From: an uncultured Candidatus Melainabacteria bacterium
GTDB lineage: Bacteria > Cyanobacteriota > Vampirovibrionia > Gastranaerophilales > Gastranaerophilaceae
Assembly (NCBI GenBank): GCA_949398305.1
Contig: CASLVD010000001.1
Location: forward strand, 1-64,000
DNA: 64,000 nucleotides
Direction: 5' to 3'
The position numbers and the translations under genes were made by a program. A model generated the notes under the pieces. The model did no database searches. It was not told the origin of the DNA and saw only the letters and a program-made list of their open reading frames with translations. Positions 1-8,827 of the stretch are shown piece by piece. Position 1 is the stretch's first letter. Each line of letters begins with the position of its first letter.

Positions 1-192
1 AATTTTTATAAAAAATACTCCATATTTATGAATTTTATTTTATTTTTTATTATATAATATGAGAAAAGTTGAGAAATGTTAAGCGGCAGAACGCTTGTTA
101 TAACAGCTTTTTAGAATGAAATAGAAATTAATTATTCCATTATTTTTGTAATAGTAGTATTATAATTTTATATTTTAAAGGAGGCTAAAAAC

Positions 193-423
193 ATGTTTAC
201 ATCAAGCAAAAAAGAACAAAAAGAAATGCAAGTTCAAATTATTGAATCAGCTGGTAAAATTTACAACTATTTATCAGACAAAGGTGAAGTTACTATCAAC
301 AAATTAAGAAAAGATATGGATTTAGATGATAATTTCACTTACATGGGTCTTGGATGGTTATCAAGAGAAGATAAAATCTCTTATACACAAAAACCAAAAT
401 CAGTTACAGTTAAATTAGTTTAA
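193..423 (+). CDS. Winged helix-turn-helix domain protein (DUF2582-like)
   Basis: ORF with RBS (aggagg); sequence GKIYNYLSDKGEVTINKLRKD...YMGLGWLSREDKI resembles small wHTH DUF2582 family. Confidence 0.75.
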   Translation: MFTSSKKEQKEMQVQIIESAGKIYNYLSDKGEVTINKLRKDMDLDDNFTYMGLGWLSREDKISYTQKPKSVTVKLV

Positions 424-441
424 TTTGTTATCAGATTTGTT

Positions 442-470
442 AAAAACCGGGTCATATGACCCGGTTTTTT
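442..470 (+). terminator. Rho-independent terminator
   Basis: Palindrome aaaaccgggtcatatgacccggttttt followed by T-run, just after the stop at 423. Confidence 0.85.
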
Positions 471-510
471 CAATTTTATGATATAATATTTTCATTAAAA
501 GGGGAATGTT

Positions 511-909
511 ATGAATAAGAATATTTTTAGTCCTAAGGGAACAATTAATCAGAGTTTATTTATTATCTATTATGTTTTATTAATGCTTTTATATATAGTA
601 GGCGGAGTGCTTTTACTGGTTTTTGTTTATAAAAATAATTTGAATTCATTATATTTTATGTGGCCTCTTTTAATTATTAAAATTTTGATTGCGTTTAATT
701 ATAAGAAACGTATTATGGATATTTTAGGAAGTTTACCGCTTTCTGTCATTTTGGGTTTTTTGCTGACATTTGATGTTGAATGTCTTGCTGTTTGTCAGTT
801 TATCAAAGATGTTCAAACTTCTGTCATAACATTTTTTGCAGCGGGAATATTTATTTTATTTATTCAACCGGCGATTGTTGCTTTGATTCCTTCTAAAAAT
901 GAGGAATAA
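511..909 (+). CDS. Small multi-pass membrane protein
   Basis: 132-aa ORF with several hydrophobic segments and an upstream aggggaat RBS. Confidence 0.6.
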   Translation: MNKNIFSPKGTINQSLFIIYYVLLMLLYIVGGVLLLVFVYKNNLNSLYFMWPLLIIKILIAFNYKKRIMDILGSLPLSVILGFLLTFDVECLAVCQFIKDVQTSVITFFAAGIFILFIQPAIVALIPSKNEE

Positions 910-923
910 TTTTTGAAAAACTC

Positions 924-954
924 TTGACTGAGAGTTACTCTAATCCTTTAAAAT
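924..954 (+). promoter_or_regulatory. MerR-type promoter (long 19-bp spacer with internal dyad)
   Basis: TTGACT (924-929), 19-bp spacer containing AGAGTTACTCT (931-941), TAAAAT (949-954), upstream of the flavodoxin-like gene. Confidence 0.6.
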
Positions 955-984
955 AATAAATATTAGAAAAGAAAGGATAAAAAT

Positions 985-1515
985 ATGGGTAAAAAAGTAA
1001 TAATAATTTCTTCAAGTCCAAGAAAGGGCGGAAATTCTGATATTTTGTGTGATGAATTTCAAAAAGGTGCACAAGAAGCAGGTCATGATATTGAGAAAAT
1101 CTTTTTAAAAGATAAAAAGATAAATTATTGCAGCGGGTGCGGATTTTGTAACACAAATAATTACACTGCCTGCTCTCAAAAAGATGATATGAATGAGATT
1201 TTGGACAAGATAATAAAAGCTGATGTAATAGTTATGGCAACACCTGTGTATTTTTACACAATGTGCGGGCAGATGAAAACCTTTATTGATAGATGGTGTG
1301 CTCGTTATACTCATATTACAGGAAAGGAATTTTACTTTATAATAACTGCGGCGGATGGAAATGAGTCAGCATTATATCGTACACTTGATGAATTCAGAGG
1401 ATTGTTAGACTGCTTATCATCTCCTGTTGAAAAGGGTGTGATTTTTGGTTCAGGTGTTTGGCAAAAGGGTGATGTACTTGATACAGATTATCCTAACCGT
1501 GCTTATTGTAAATAA
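985..1515 (+). CDS. Flavodoxin-like / NADPH-dependent FMN reductase family protein
   Basis: IISSSPRKGGNSDILCDEF flavin-phosphate loop, YCSGCGFCN cysteines, ATPVYFYTMCGQMKTFIDR. Confidence 0.85.
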   Translation: MGKKVIIISSSPRKGGNSDILCDEFQKGAQEAGHDIEKIFLKDKKINYCSGCGFCNTNNYTACSQKDDMNEILDKIIKADVIVMATPVYFYTMCGQMKTFIDRWCARYTHITGKEFYFIITAADGNESALYRTLDEFRGLLDCLSSPVEKGVIFGSGVWQKGDVLDTDYPNRAYCK

Positions 1516-1564
1516 ACTACCAAATAAAGATTAAATAGACTTTCAGCTTAAGATTCATAGAAAA

Positions 1565-2671
1565 TTACTCAAATAACTTTTTACATTTTGCTTGAATATC
1601 TAATGCAATATTTTTTGCAGATTTTTCACTTAGTCCGATATTTTTTGCAACAGCTAAAATATCATCTAGAGACGGATTTTTCCCTTCTCCATTTATTGTT
1701 GTTGCATGTTCTCCGTTAAGCGATGAACTATAAGTTAAATCGTACGCAGGGGATAAATGCCATTCTTTTTTATTGTCGTCATAAAGATAAGAAAAGTTCT
1801 TTGAATGATCATCACGATTGTGAGCAAACACATTGAAACACATTAACCTAAATAATTGTTCAATATCTTCATAATTTCTTGTAAGTTCGAGCGTAAGTTT
1901 CATTAACAAATTATAATCAAGATTTGGAAGCCTGTGACTTGTTTCTAATAGTCCGCTTATAGATACCATGTGTACTCTTTTGCCGTTTTTACGATCGAAC
2001 CTTTTTATGCCAAAATAACCTGAGCAAATTTCGGACGGAAAAAGTTTTGTTTCTGTCATATTTATTCCGCAATCTTTTGCACATAGTGAATATTGGTATT
2101 CTTTTTCACCAATATTTTTAGGGTCAGTTGATGAGGGGAATTTAATTATCCAATCTTCATTATTGATAGAAGTCAAAATTTTTGGCCGTGCTCCGCCTGA
2201 CGAACCGCCTAATTGAAAAAGTTCATCTAAATTGTCTGAATTTTGTGACTCTAAAATTTTTGAGCATTCTTGTGCTAGAATATCAAAATCAGAAACGTTG
2301 TTTGTTGCCTCAAATTTATGCTCAGGTTTATATGTTAAAGCACCCATCCCGCTTTTTTGAACAACTGCAAGTCGATTGAGATTGTCAACTTCAGCGGGGT
2401 TTATTTTGTTTTTTAAAAACAACCTGTCAACCAGTAATCTTCCCCAGCCATCAGGCAAACTGTCATTAAAAACTCCAAATAACCCGTCAAAAGGTTCATA
2501 TTTTGGGATAAAAACTTTCTTAATTAATGGTAAACTAAAAGGAGATATGCTAAACCCGTTATTTAACCAATCTGAATCATATTCAAATGCGACCACTTTT
2601 TCAGGAGTTTTAGCAAGAGTACCAACTAAAATATCATTATAAAAGACTTTTAAATATTTATAATTGTCCAT
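1565..2671 (-). CDS. hipA: HipA-type Ser/Thr kinase toxin
   Basis: Couple_hipA-like N-terminus; LGGSSGGARPK P-loop; FNVFAHNRDDHSKNFS and AYDLTYS kinase motifs. Confidence 0.9.
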   Translation of the reverse strand: MDNYKYLKVFYNDILVGTLAKTPEKVVAFEYDSDWLNNGFSISPFSLPLIKKVFIPKYEPFDGLFGVFNDSLPDGWGRLLVDRLFLKNKINPAEVDNLNRLAVVQKSGMGALTYKPEHKFEATNNVSDFDILAQECSKILESQNSDNLDELFQLGGSSGGARPKILTSINNEDWIIKFPSSTDPKNIGEKEYQYSLCAKDCGINMTETKLFPSEICSGYFGIKRFDRKNGKRVHMVSISGLLETSHRLPNLDYNLLMKLTLELTRNYEDIEQLFRLMCFNVFAHNRDDHSKNFSYLYDDNKKEWHLSPAYDLTYSSSLNGEHATTINGEGKNPSLDDILAVAKNIGLSEKSAKNIALDIQAKCKKLFE

Positions 2672-2942
2672 TTATAACCTCATCAATAGAATTGTATGTT
2701 TTTTGTGTAAACAAGTTTTCAAAATCCTTTTCTAAATTAAGGGCAATCAGAATTTTTATCAAAGAATTCAGTGAAATTTCATACTTTGATTCAAATCTTT
2801 TAATAGAGCCCAGACTAACACCTGATTTTGCAGCAAGTTGAACCTGCGAAATTTTAAGCATCTTTCTCTGCCGTTTAATCTTTTCAACAAATTCTTTTGC
2901 AATATCATTTGGAGATTTTGGGTTAAAAAGAAGTTTATTCAT
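2658..2942 (-). CDS. hipB: HipB-type XRE-family antitoxin
   Basis: HTH (KISQVQLAAKSGVSLGSIKRFE); overlaps hipA start by 14 bp. Confidence 0.85.
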   Translation of the reverse strand: MNKLLFNPKSPNDIAKEFVEKIKRQRKMLKISQVQLAAKSGVSLGSIKRFESKYEISLNSLIKILIALNLEKDFENLFTQKTYNSIDEVINGQL

Positions 2943-2944
2943 GG

Positions 2945-3002
2945 ATAATATATTATACCATTTTTGCTAAAAAGTCAATATTTAGATAATATATTATCTA
3001 AA
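2945..3002. promoter_or_regulatory. Paired HipB-like operators
   Basis: Perfect 22-bp palindrome TTTAGATAATATATTATCTAAA at 2981-3002; second ATAATATATTAT core at 2945-2956 beside the hipB start; centres 41 bp apart. Confidence 0.65.
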
Positions 3003-3031
3003 ATACAGTATAATTTTTGAAATATTAAAAC

Positions 3032-3095
3032 ACAACATTAGAATTGTGTGTATCATTCTGTCGGGGAATTACACATTTCCGGAATGATATGTTGT
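3032..3095. other. Nested inverted repeat upstream of integrase
   Basis: ACAACAT...TATCATTC...GGAA...TTCC...GAATGATA TGTTGT arms. Confidence 0.45.
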
Positions 3096-3200
3096 ATTTT
3101 TGGAGATTGGGGGTAAATAGAAGAGGGGTAAATGGTGGGGCACTTATGTTCAAATTTGTTGCGAGGCTTTATTTTTGCTGTCTTTTAGGGCATTAATGTT

Positions 3201-3764
3201 GTGGCTCAAAACCTTGAGGTACAAATGAACATTGTCGAACCCATAAAAAGCATAGAAGATATCCAAAATATTAAAAGAGTTTTGTCAAAGAAACCACGCA
3301 ACGCACTCCTTTTCAGTTTCGGCATAAACAGCGGACTAAGAATCGCCGACATCCTCTCGCTTGACGTCAAAGACGTAAAAGGCAAAGACTATATAGAATT
3401 AAGAGAAAAGAAAACCAATAAATACAAAAAATTCCCGATTAACGAAAACTTAAAGGTAGAGATTGAGGAATTCGTCAAAGATAAACCCGACAACATCCCA
3501 CTATTTTATACTCAGAAACATTATCGGCTGGATAGAGCCCAAGCATACCGAATTATAAACAAAGCCGCCAGAATGGTAGGAATTAAAGGAAGAATCGGAA
3601 CACATACCTTACGCAAAACCTTCGGCTATCACTTTTACCAACAATACGACGATATCGTAATGCTGCAGAAAATCTTCAATCACTCTACCCCCTCCATCAC
3701 CCTCCGCTACATCGGGATAGAACAGGAAGATATAGACGCAATTTATAGGGAATTTTATTTGTAA
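3201..3764 (+). CDS. Tyrosine recombinase/integrase, catalytic domain only (YoeC-like size)
   Basis: SGLRIADILSL (Arg I), HTLRKTFG (HxxR), FNHSTPSITLRYIG (H...Y); no apparent SAM-like core-binding domain. Start uncertain, an internal ATG is possible. Confidence 0.85.
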   Translation: MAQNLEVQMNIVEPIKSIEDIQNIKRVLSKKPRNALLFSFGINSGLRIADILSLDVKDVKGKDYIELREKKTNKYKKFPINENLKVEIEEFVKDKPDNIPLFYTQKHYRLDRAQAYRIINKAARMVGIKGRIGTHTLRKTFGYHFYQQYDDIVMLQKIFNHSTPSITLRYIGIEQEDIDAIYREFYL

Positions 3765-3777
3765 CTAATATAAAACA

Positions 3778-5046
3778 TCATTTTTCAGCAGAAAAAATTA
3801 CAACACTTTCACGTAAATTATTAATATCTTTACTATAACGAGTTTTTCTTTTTCTTATATATCTTAACACTCCTATTTCTTTAAGATACCATCCGACCTT
3901 ATTGCCCAATTCACCAATTATCATATCTACCGGTATTTCAACTCCAGCATATGCTGAAGTTGAAACAACAAGCCATAATTGGGCATCAGATTTTGCATTT
4001 TTTCTTAAAACAGACAATATATTTAGCATGTCTTCAAAATATGCTTGAATCATAAGTGGTATATTTTTATGCATTAACTTATCCTGTCTATTTAATATTT
4101 CGGACATAGATGTTGCATACATAGTGCCAAAATCATTGATAATTGGTCTTTCCCATTTTGCTTGAATATGTGACCTGATTGTTTTTAGTCTTAATTTATA
4201 TAAATCTTCCATAGAATTTACAAATCCACCCAAAAATAATTCTGGACGATAAATATCAGTATAGTCAAATGTATTTAAATATGGGGGTGAAGTAATACAG
4301 AGTGAAAATTTTTCATTCAGCCTATTGGCAGATAAAATTTTTCTAGAATCACCACATAATATATCTGGTGAAATTAATTTGTTGTCATTAATAATATCTT
4401 CTCGGATAATATTTAACCTATTTTCCAATGATTTTATAAAGGTCTCATTGTTATAATTTAATTCTTTCCAATTGCTTCTATATCTTAAACATTTTCCATC
4501 TCTTCGAACATTTGAATTTTCCATAATTGTCCGGATGAGCGCTAATTTTATTATCGATTGAATATCCTTATTTTTAATGTTTTTTAAATTCGTATATCCA
4601 CCATTATATGAATTTAAAACCTCTGAATTAAATAACCACTTTGTACGGCCAGAAAATTCTGTAAATGTTGAGAATTTAAGTAGTGGAGATTCTTTCTTCT
4701 TCTTAACTTTATCCAAAATATAGTTTGAATACCTATCAAAGTCACTTATAGTTGAAGATTTTACTTTTGTTTCTGCAATAAAAGCAGTAAAAGGATTTAC
4801 TTCAATACCAATTGATGGAATACAATTATTCGCACTGGTTAAAGTTACCGTTCCACTCCCATTGAAAGGGTCTACTATTAGATCATTCTCCGATAATGAC
4901 AGCATTTCTATAGCTTTTTCTACTAAGTTAGGAGAAAACCCTTCCTTATAATAATACCATCGATGACGAGGCATATTCATAGTATCTCCTGCTGTAGAAA
5001 CATTTTTATCTTTTAATAAAAAATTCTCATTAAGATACATCTTCAC
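3778..5046 (-). CDS. DNA methyltransferase (N4-cytosine/N6-adenine type)
   Basis: DPFNGSGTVTL (AdoMet motif I) and CITSPPYLNTFDY (SPPY motif IV); NLRESVVIF C-terminus. Confidence 0.85.
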   Translation of the reverse strand: MKMYLNENFLLKDKNVSTAGDTMNMPRHRWYYYKEGFSPNLVEKAIEMLSLSENDLIVDPFNGSGTVTLTSANNCIPSIGIEVNPFTAFIAETKVKSSTISDFDRYSNYILDKVKKKKESPLLKFSTFTEFSGRTKWLFNSEVLNSYNGGYTNLKNIKNKDIQSIIKLALIRTIMENSNVRRDGKCLRYRSNWKELNYNNETFIKSLENRLNIIREDIINDNKLISPDILCGDSRKILSANRLNEKFSLCITSPPYLNTFDYTDIYRPELFLGGFVNSMEDLYKLRLKTIRSHIQAKWERPIINDFGTMYATSMSEILNRQDKLMHKNIPLMIQAYFEDMLNILSVLRKNAKSDAQLWLVVSTSAYAGVEIPVDMIIGELGNKVGWYLKEIGVLRYIRKRKTRYSKDINNLRESVVIFSAEK

Positions 5047-6094
5047 ACCTCGGTTCTATAAAAAATCTAATTGGTAAATGAAAATCATCTCTTGACTTTG
5101 AATAATCAGGGTCGTATTCGATTTCTTTATCTTTATAGTAAAACCCATTGTTTGTGCTTATTGTACGGGTATCTTTATTAACTCCTCTTCGTCTTAAGTC
5201 ATATACTACTAAATAACCTTGTGTATTGTGATTTGGAACTTGTTTTTTATTTTCATCTAAATAATCTACTAATTGCTTAGCTCCATTATTAGCTCTAGAG
5301 GCAGAATATGATGTTGCAAATTCTAAAGTTTCTTCATTTATAGAATGTCCTAGCCATTTTATTTCTATTAATGCTATATGGTTTGTATTTCCCCAGGTTA
5401 TTTTAATATCGACAGGATGAGTATCATCTATATTTTGTTCAGCTCTGATTTCTAAATTTTCACCTCTTAACCTCGTTCTTAAATAATTTTTTAGAGAGTC
5501 GCGTAAATTATGCTCTGGTTTTGATTTTAAAAATATACGATTTTTATCATAAATAGATTTTTCGATATAAGCACAGTTAGCATTAGGCACAACCATTAAT
5601 TGATAATTATCTAAAGCTTCATCTAAGCTTTTAAATGTTGAAACAGTAAAATAACTTTCACTACCAGAAATATTAGGTAATATATACTGTTTTTGGTTTG
5701 TATGAAAAATATCTTGACAATTACTATATTCATACACAAATGTGGTTTCTAAAATATTGCTGATATCAAATTGCTCTTGTGATGAATATACAAGGATATT
5801 GTTTGTTCCTAATATTTGGATACATAGGTGAGGATCATTAAATTGAGCTAAATGTTCAAAATTTACAATTTTTTTCCATTGAATATTGACATCTATATTA
5901 TTATTTATATGTTTGAAAATTCTTACTGACTGATATTTATTAAGGTATAGATTTTTTAGAACCATTGGAATATAACGCAAGACACATCTGAATGAGTCTT
6001 TAATTTCTAAACCATAACAATTGTATATATTTATGGCGAAAAAATCTGATAATAACTGACTAACAGCCGCAATTTCTTGTTCACTCGTGTGCAT
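5030..6094 (-). CDS. PD-(D/E)XK nuclease-like protein
   Basis: HPVDIKITWGNTNHIALIEIKWLG (D...ExK). Likely start is the internal Met at 6094 (ORF-track start 6121). Confidence 0.6.
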   Translation of the reverse strand: MHTSEQEIAAVSQLLSDFFAINIYNCYGLEIKDSFRCVLRYIPMVLKNLYLNKYQSVRIFKHINNNIDVNIQWKKIVNFEHLAQFNDPHLCIQILGTNNILVYSSQEQFDISNILETTFVYEYSNCQDIFHTNQKQYILPNISGSESYFTVSTFKSLDEALDNYQLMVVPNANCAYIEKSIYDKNRIFLKSKPEHNLRDSLKNYLRTRLRGENLEIRAEQNIDDTHPVDIKITWGNTNHIALIEIKWLGHSINEETLEFATSYSASRANNGAKQLVDYLDENKKQVPNHNTQGYLVVYDLRRRGVNKDTRTISTNNGFYYKDKEIEYDPDYSKSRDDFHLPIRFFIEPRCEDVS

Positions 6095-6695
6095 AGCCAA
6101 AACCCTCAATATTTTGTACACATTTTAGCCAAGTTAGAGCCGCCAAAAACATATCATTTGTATTGTCTCCATTAAGTAAATGTTTTAATATTGCGAATTG
6201 ATTGTATAATAAATCAATTGTACCTGAATTATCATTCAAAAGTTGCCTTAAGGATGAATTTTTTGTTGCAGATATTATTGGTTCTTCATGGATTATACTT
6301 CTTATATCCCCAATTGAATTCAAAAGCAAACTATCACATGCATTTTCAATAAATAATTTTCTTTCACTATATCTATTCATTTCCATAAGTTGATTCTTAA
6401 ACTCTATGCCTTTGTTAGTAATATTAAAATATCCTTCATTATCTTCAATTAAATATTCAGCATCTTTAAACCATTTAATAGATGAATTTACTTCTGCTGA
6501 AATAGGAACCCCATATTCGTTCTTTATAAAAGCATAGCCCCATTCTGAAGAGGGCTTACCTGCATATAAAGAAAGAAGACAAGAAAAATAACAAAATAAG
6601 TTGATTTCTGAAAAATTGAAGTCGCAGTTGTATTTTTGAAGATTGGTGGCAATAAAAAGCACATCAAAAATCACAAAAGAATTAGCCGATACCAT
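6081..6695 (-). CDS. Small ABC-3C/LmuC-like middle component (hypothetical)
   Basis: 204 aa; position between SMC-like ATPase and nuclease, overlapping both; WGYAFIKNEYGVPISAEVNSSIKWF...YFNITNKGIEFKNQL looks wHTH-like. Confidence 0.45.
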   Translation of the reverse strand: MVSANSFVIFDVLFIATNLQKYNCDFNFSEINLFCYFSCLLSLYAGKPSSEWGYAFIKNEYGVPISAEVNSSIKWFKDAEYLIEDNEGYFNITNKGIEFKNQLMEMNRYSERKLFIENACDSLLLNSIGDIRSIIHEEPIISATKNSSLRQLLNDNSGTIDLLYNQFAILKHLLNGDNTNDMFLAALTWLKCVQNIEGFGYAHE

Positions 6696-8625
6696 TTAAT
6701 GCTCCTTCAATTTCATTAAACGCATTTTCAATAACTTGTTGTTCTTCTTGTTGAACTTTTGACAAGATTGTCCAGTTAGTCATACGTTCTATTTTCATTT
6801 TTTCATTTCGGCATTTTAATGCCAACTGTTTAAGCAACTGAGATGAATTAATATTTGCTGTCATTATTAGATCAAAGGATTTATTTACAAAGTCTCCGAA
6901 CATTTTTCCTGCCCTGCTTTCATATGCAATATCAAGAGAGCCTTCTGGTGTGTCAATAAACATTGTAGCTGTTTGCGAGTTGCCAATTTCAATTAATGCG
7001 AATCTCAAGGCAATATCAATAAAATATTGTTGACTTTCGGATAATTGAAATTTGTCTCGTCGCTCAGTATTATTAACAGACAATGCCAAATATAAGCCAG
7101 AATTAGATGATTTCTTAAGCTCAACATCAATATCTAAACCTAGAAAATTCGTTGCATAATCTTTAAATATTGGGAGAAAAGTTTCTTCGGCTTTATGATA
7201 TTGTGTGCGAATTTCTGCTTCAAGGTTTTTAAGTTTTTCTTTTGCCTCATCCCTTGATTTAGTTTCCTCTATTTTTTGTATTTTATCTTTGTCAATAACT
7301 TTTTTAATTGCTTCTATTTTATCATCATTATTTGCAGATAAATATAAATTATATTGTTTTATAATTTTTTCATTATCAAATTTTAACTTATTTAGCTCTA
7401 TATTTAAATTATCAATATTGTTTTTGTTTTCAATTAAAATTTTTTCAGTGCGCTCTTTTTTCAACCTAAATTCTTCTTGTGCTTGTTTTTTATCTGATAT
7501 TTGTTTATCTATATTTTTCAAGTCTTGCATTTTGTCATTTTGACATTTTTCTTTCATTGATTCGCTAACATCATATATTCTTTGCTTTAGCATATCAAAA
7601 TCATTTGTAACATCTTCATCTGATAATATTTTTCGAGCAATTTCTCTAAGCAGCGTCACAATTTGAAAGTCCTTATCAATTGTTACTTCAATATTTTGAA
7701 TGGAACTAAATATTTTTTCATATTCTGACTCTAAATCAATTATACTAATTGCAATATCACTAATATGAAGATTACATTCTTTTAAAATATTATTTTGCTT
7801 TTCAATCGTATTTATTAGCTCATTTACCTCTTCTTCTTTTTTCTTTATATTGTCAATTAATGCCTCTGCACTACCTATATCTAAATTAACTAAGCAAGGA
7901 TTAGTTAATTCAATAACAGTACGTTCATTTTGGGTAATGTTCCATTGTAAATTTCTCATATTTGATTCATGTTTGCTAATTTTTTTTCGCAAATTATCCG
8001 CCATGTCTGCATCTTCTGGATTAATACCAAAAAACAAGTATAATACTCTATTCATTACAGGAGCATCCCAAAAAATCAATTTTTTACTTTCATCAAATGT
8101 AAGAACAAAACACTGAATAAATGCAAATTGTTCAAAAGTCGCAATCTCAACGTCCTGTTTTACATATGTTTTATACAAATTTAATAAATCAGACTCTGTG
8201 CAATTATTACTATTAACTGTTTCTTCCCCAGTATAAATGTTGACTCTTGAAAATTCTAACAATCCTGTTGAGTCAAAGAAGTTTCGCTTTATTGTATATC
8301 TGAAATTTTTAATTGAAAATTCTAATGAGACAAATGCTAAATCTCTTTTCGATTCATCAATTCGACCATCAAAAAATGTTTCAGCAAATTTTTCATTTCT
8401 TTTGTAGAACTCCGGAATTTGATTAATTGAATCAAAATTTTTCTTAGGGTCAACAACAATACCCATTAAAGCATATGAGACTATCGCTATAAATGTTGAT
8501 TTCCCCAAACCATTTGCACCGGCTAAGCAAAATACTCCATCATTTAGATTTAGTTCAATTTCATTTTTTAGCTTATACAAAGAAAAATCATTTATTGTAA
8601 TTTTATGTATTTTAGGGAAATTCAT
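6682..8625 (-). CDS. SMC/RecF-like ABC ATPase
   Basis: Walker A GANGLGKST, long coiled-coil centre, LSESQQYFIDIALRFAL signature-like motif, TMFIDTPEGSLD Walker B. Confidence 0.85.
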   Translation of the reverse strand: MNFPKIHKITINDFSLYKLKNEIELNLNDGVFCLAGANGLGKSTFIAIVSYALMGIVVDPKKNFDSINQIPEFYKRNEKFAETFFDGRIDESKRDLAFVSLEFSIKNFRYTIKRNFFDSTGLLEFSRVNIYTGEETVNSNNCTESDLLNLYKTYVKQDVEIATFEQFAFIQCFVLTFDESKKLIFWDAPVMNRVLYLFFGINPEDADMADNLRKKISKHESNMRNLQWNITQNERTVIELTNPCLVNLDIGSAEALIDNIKKKEEEVNELINTIEKQNNILKECNLHISDIAISIIDLESEYEKIFSSIQNIEVTIDKDFQIVTLLREIARKILSDEDVTNDFDMLKQRIYDVSESMKEKCQNDKMQDLKNIDKQISDKKQAQEEFRLKKERTEKILIENKNNIDNLNIELNKLKFDNEKIIKQYNLYLSANNDDKIEAIKKVIDKDKIQKIEETKSRDEAKEKLKNLEAEIRTQYHKAEETFLPIFKDYATNFLGLDIDVELKKSSNSGLYLALSVNNTERRDKFQLSESQQYFIDIALRFALIEIGNSQTATMFIDTPEGSLDIAYESRAGKMFGDFVNKSFDLIMTANINSSQLLKQLALKCRNEKMKIERMTNWTILSKVQQEEQQVIENAFNEIEGALNGIG

Positions 8626-8827
8626 ACTCTTACTCCAGATTCCACGCTATTATTCTAAATTTATTCTACTACAAAAATATGCGAAATAATTATTTAGCAT
8701 TATAATAGAATCTTATTCGCCTTCTAAAACCCAATAATATAATTAAATAACGCTCTGTTTAAGTTACTTTACAAATTACTCAATTGCAATATTCATGCTA
8801 AAATAAGAATACACGAAAGGGTTAGAT

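Noticed and set aside
1565-2942. HipA considered as a degraded toxin
   Set aside because: P-loop and catalytic motifs (GGSSGGARPK, NRDDHSKNFS, YDLTYS) are intact and the antitoxin is complete.
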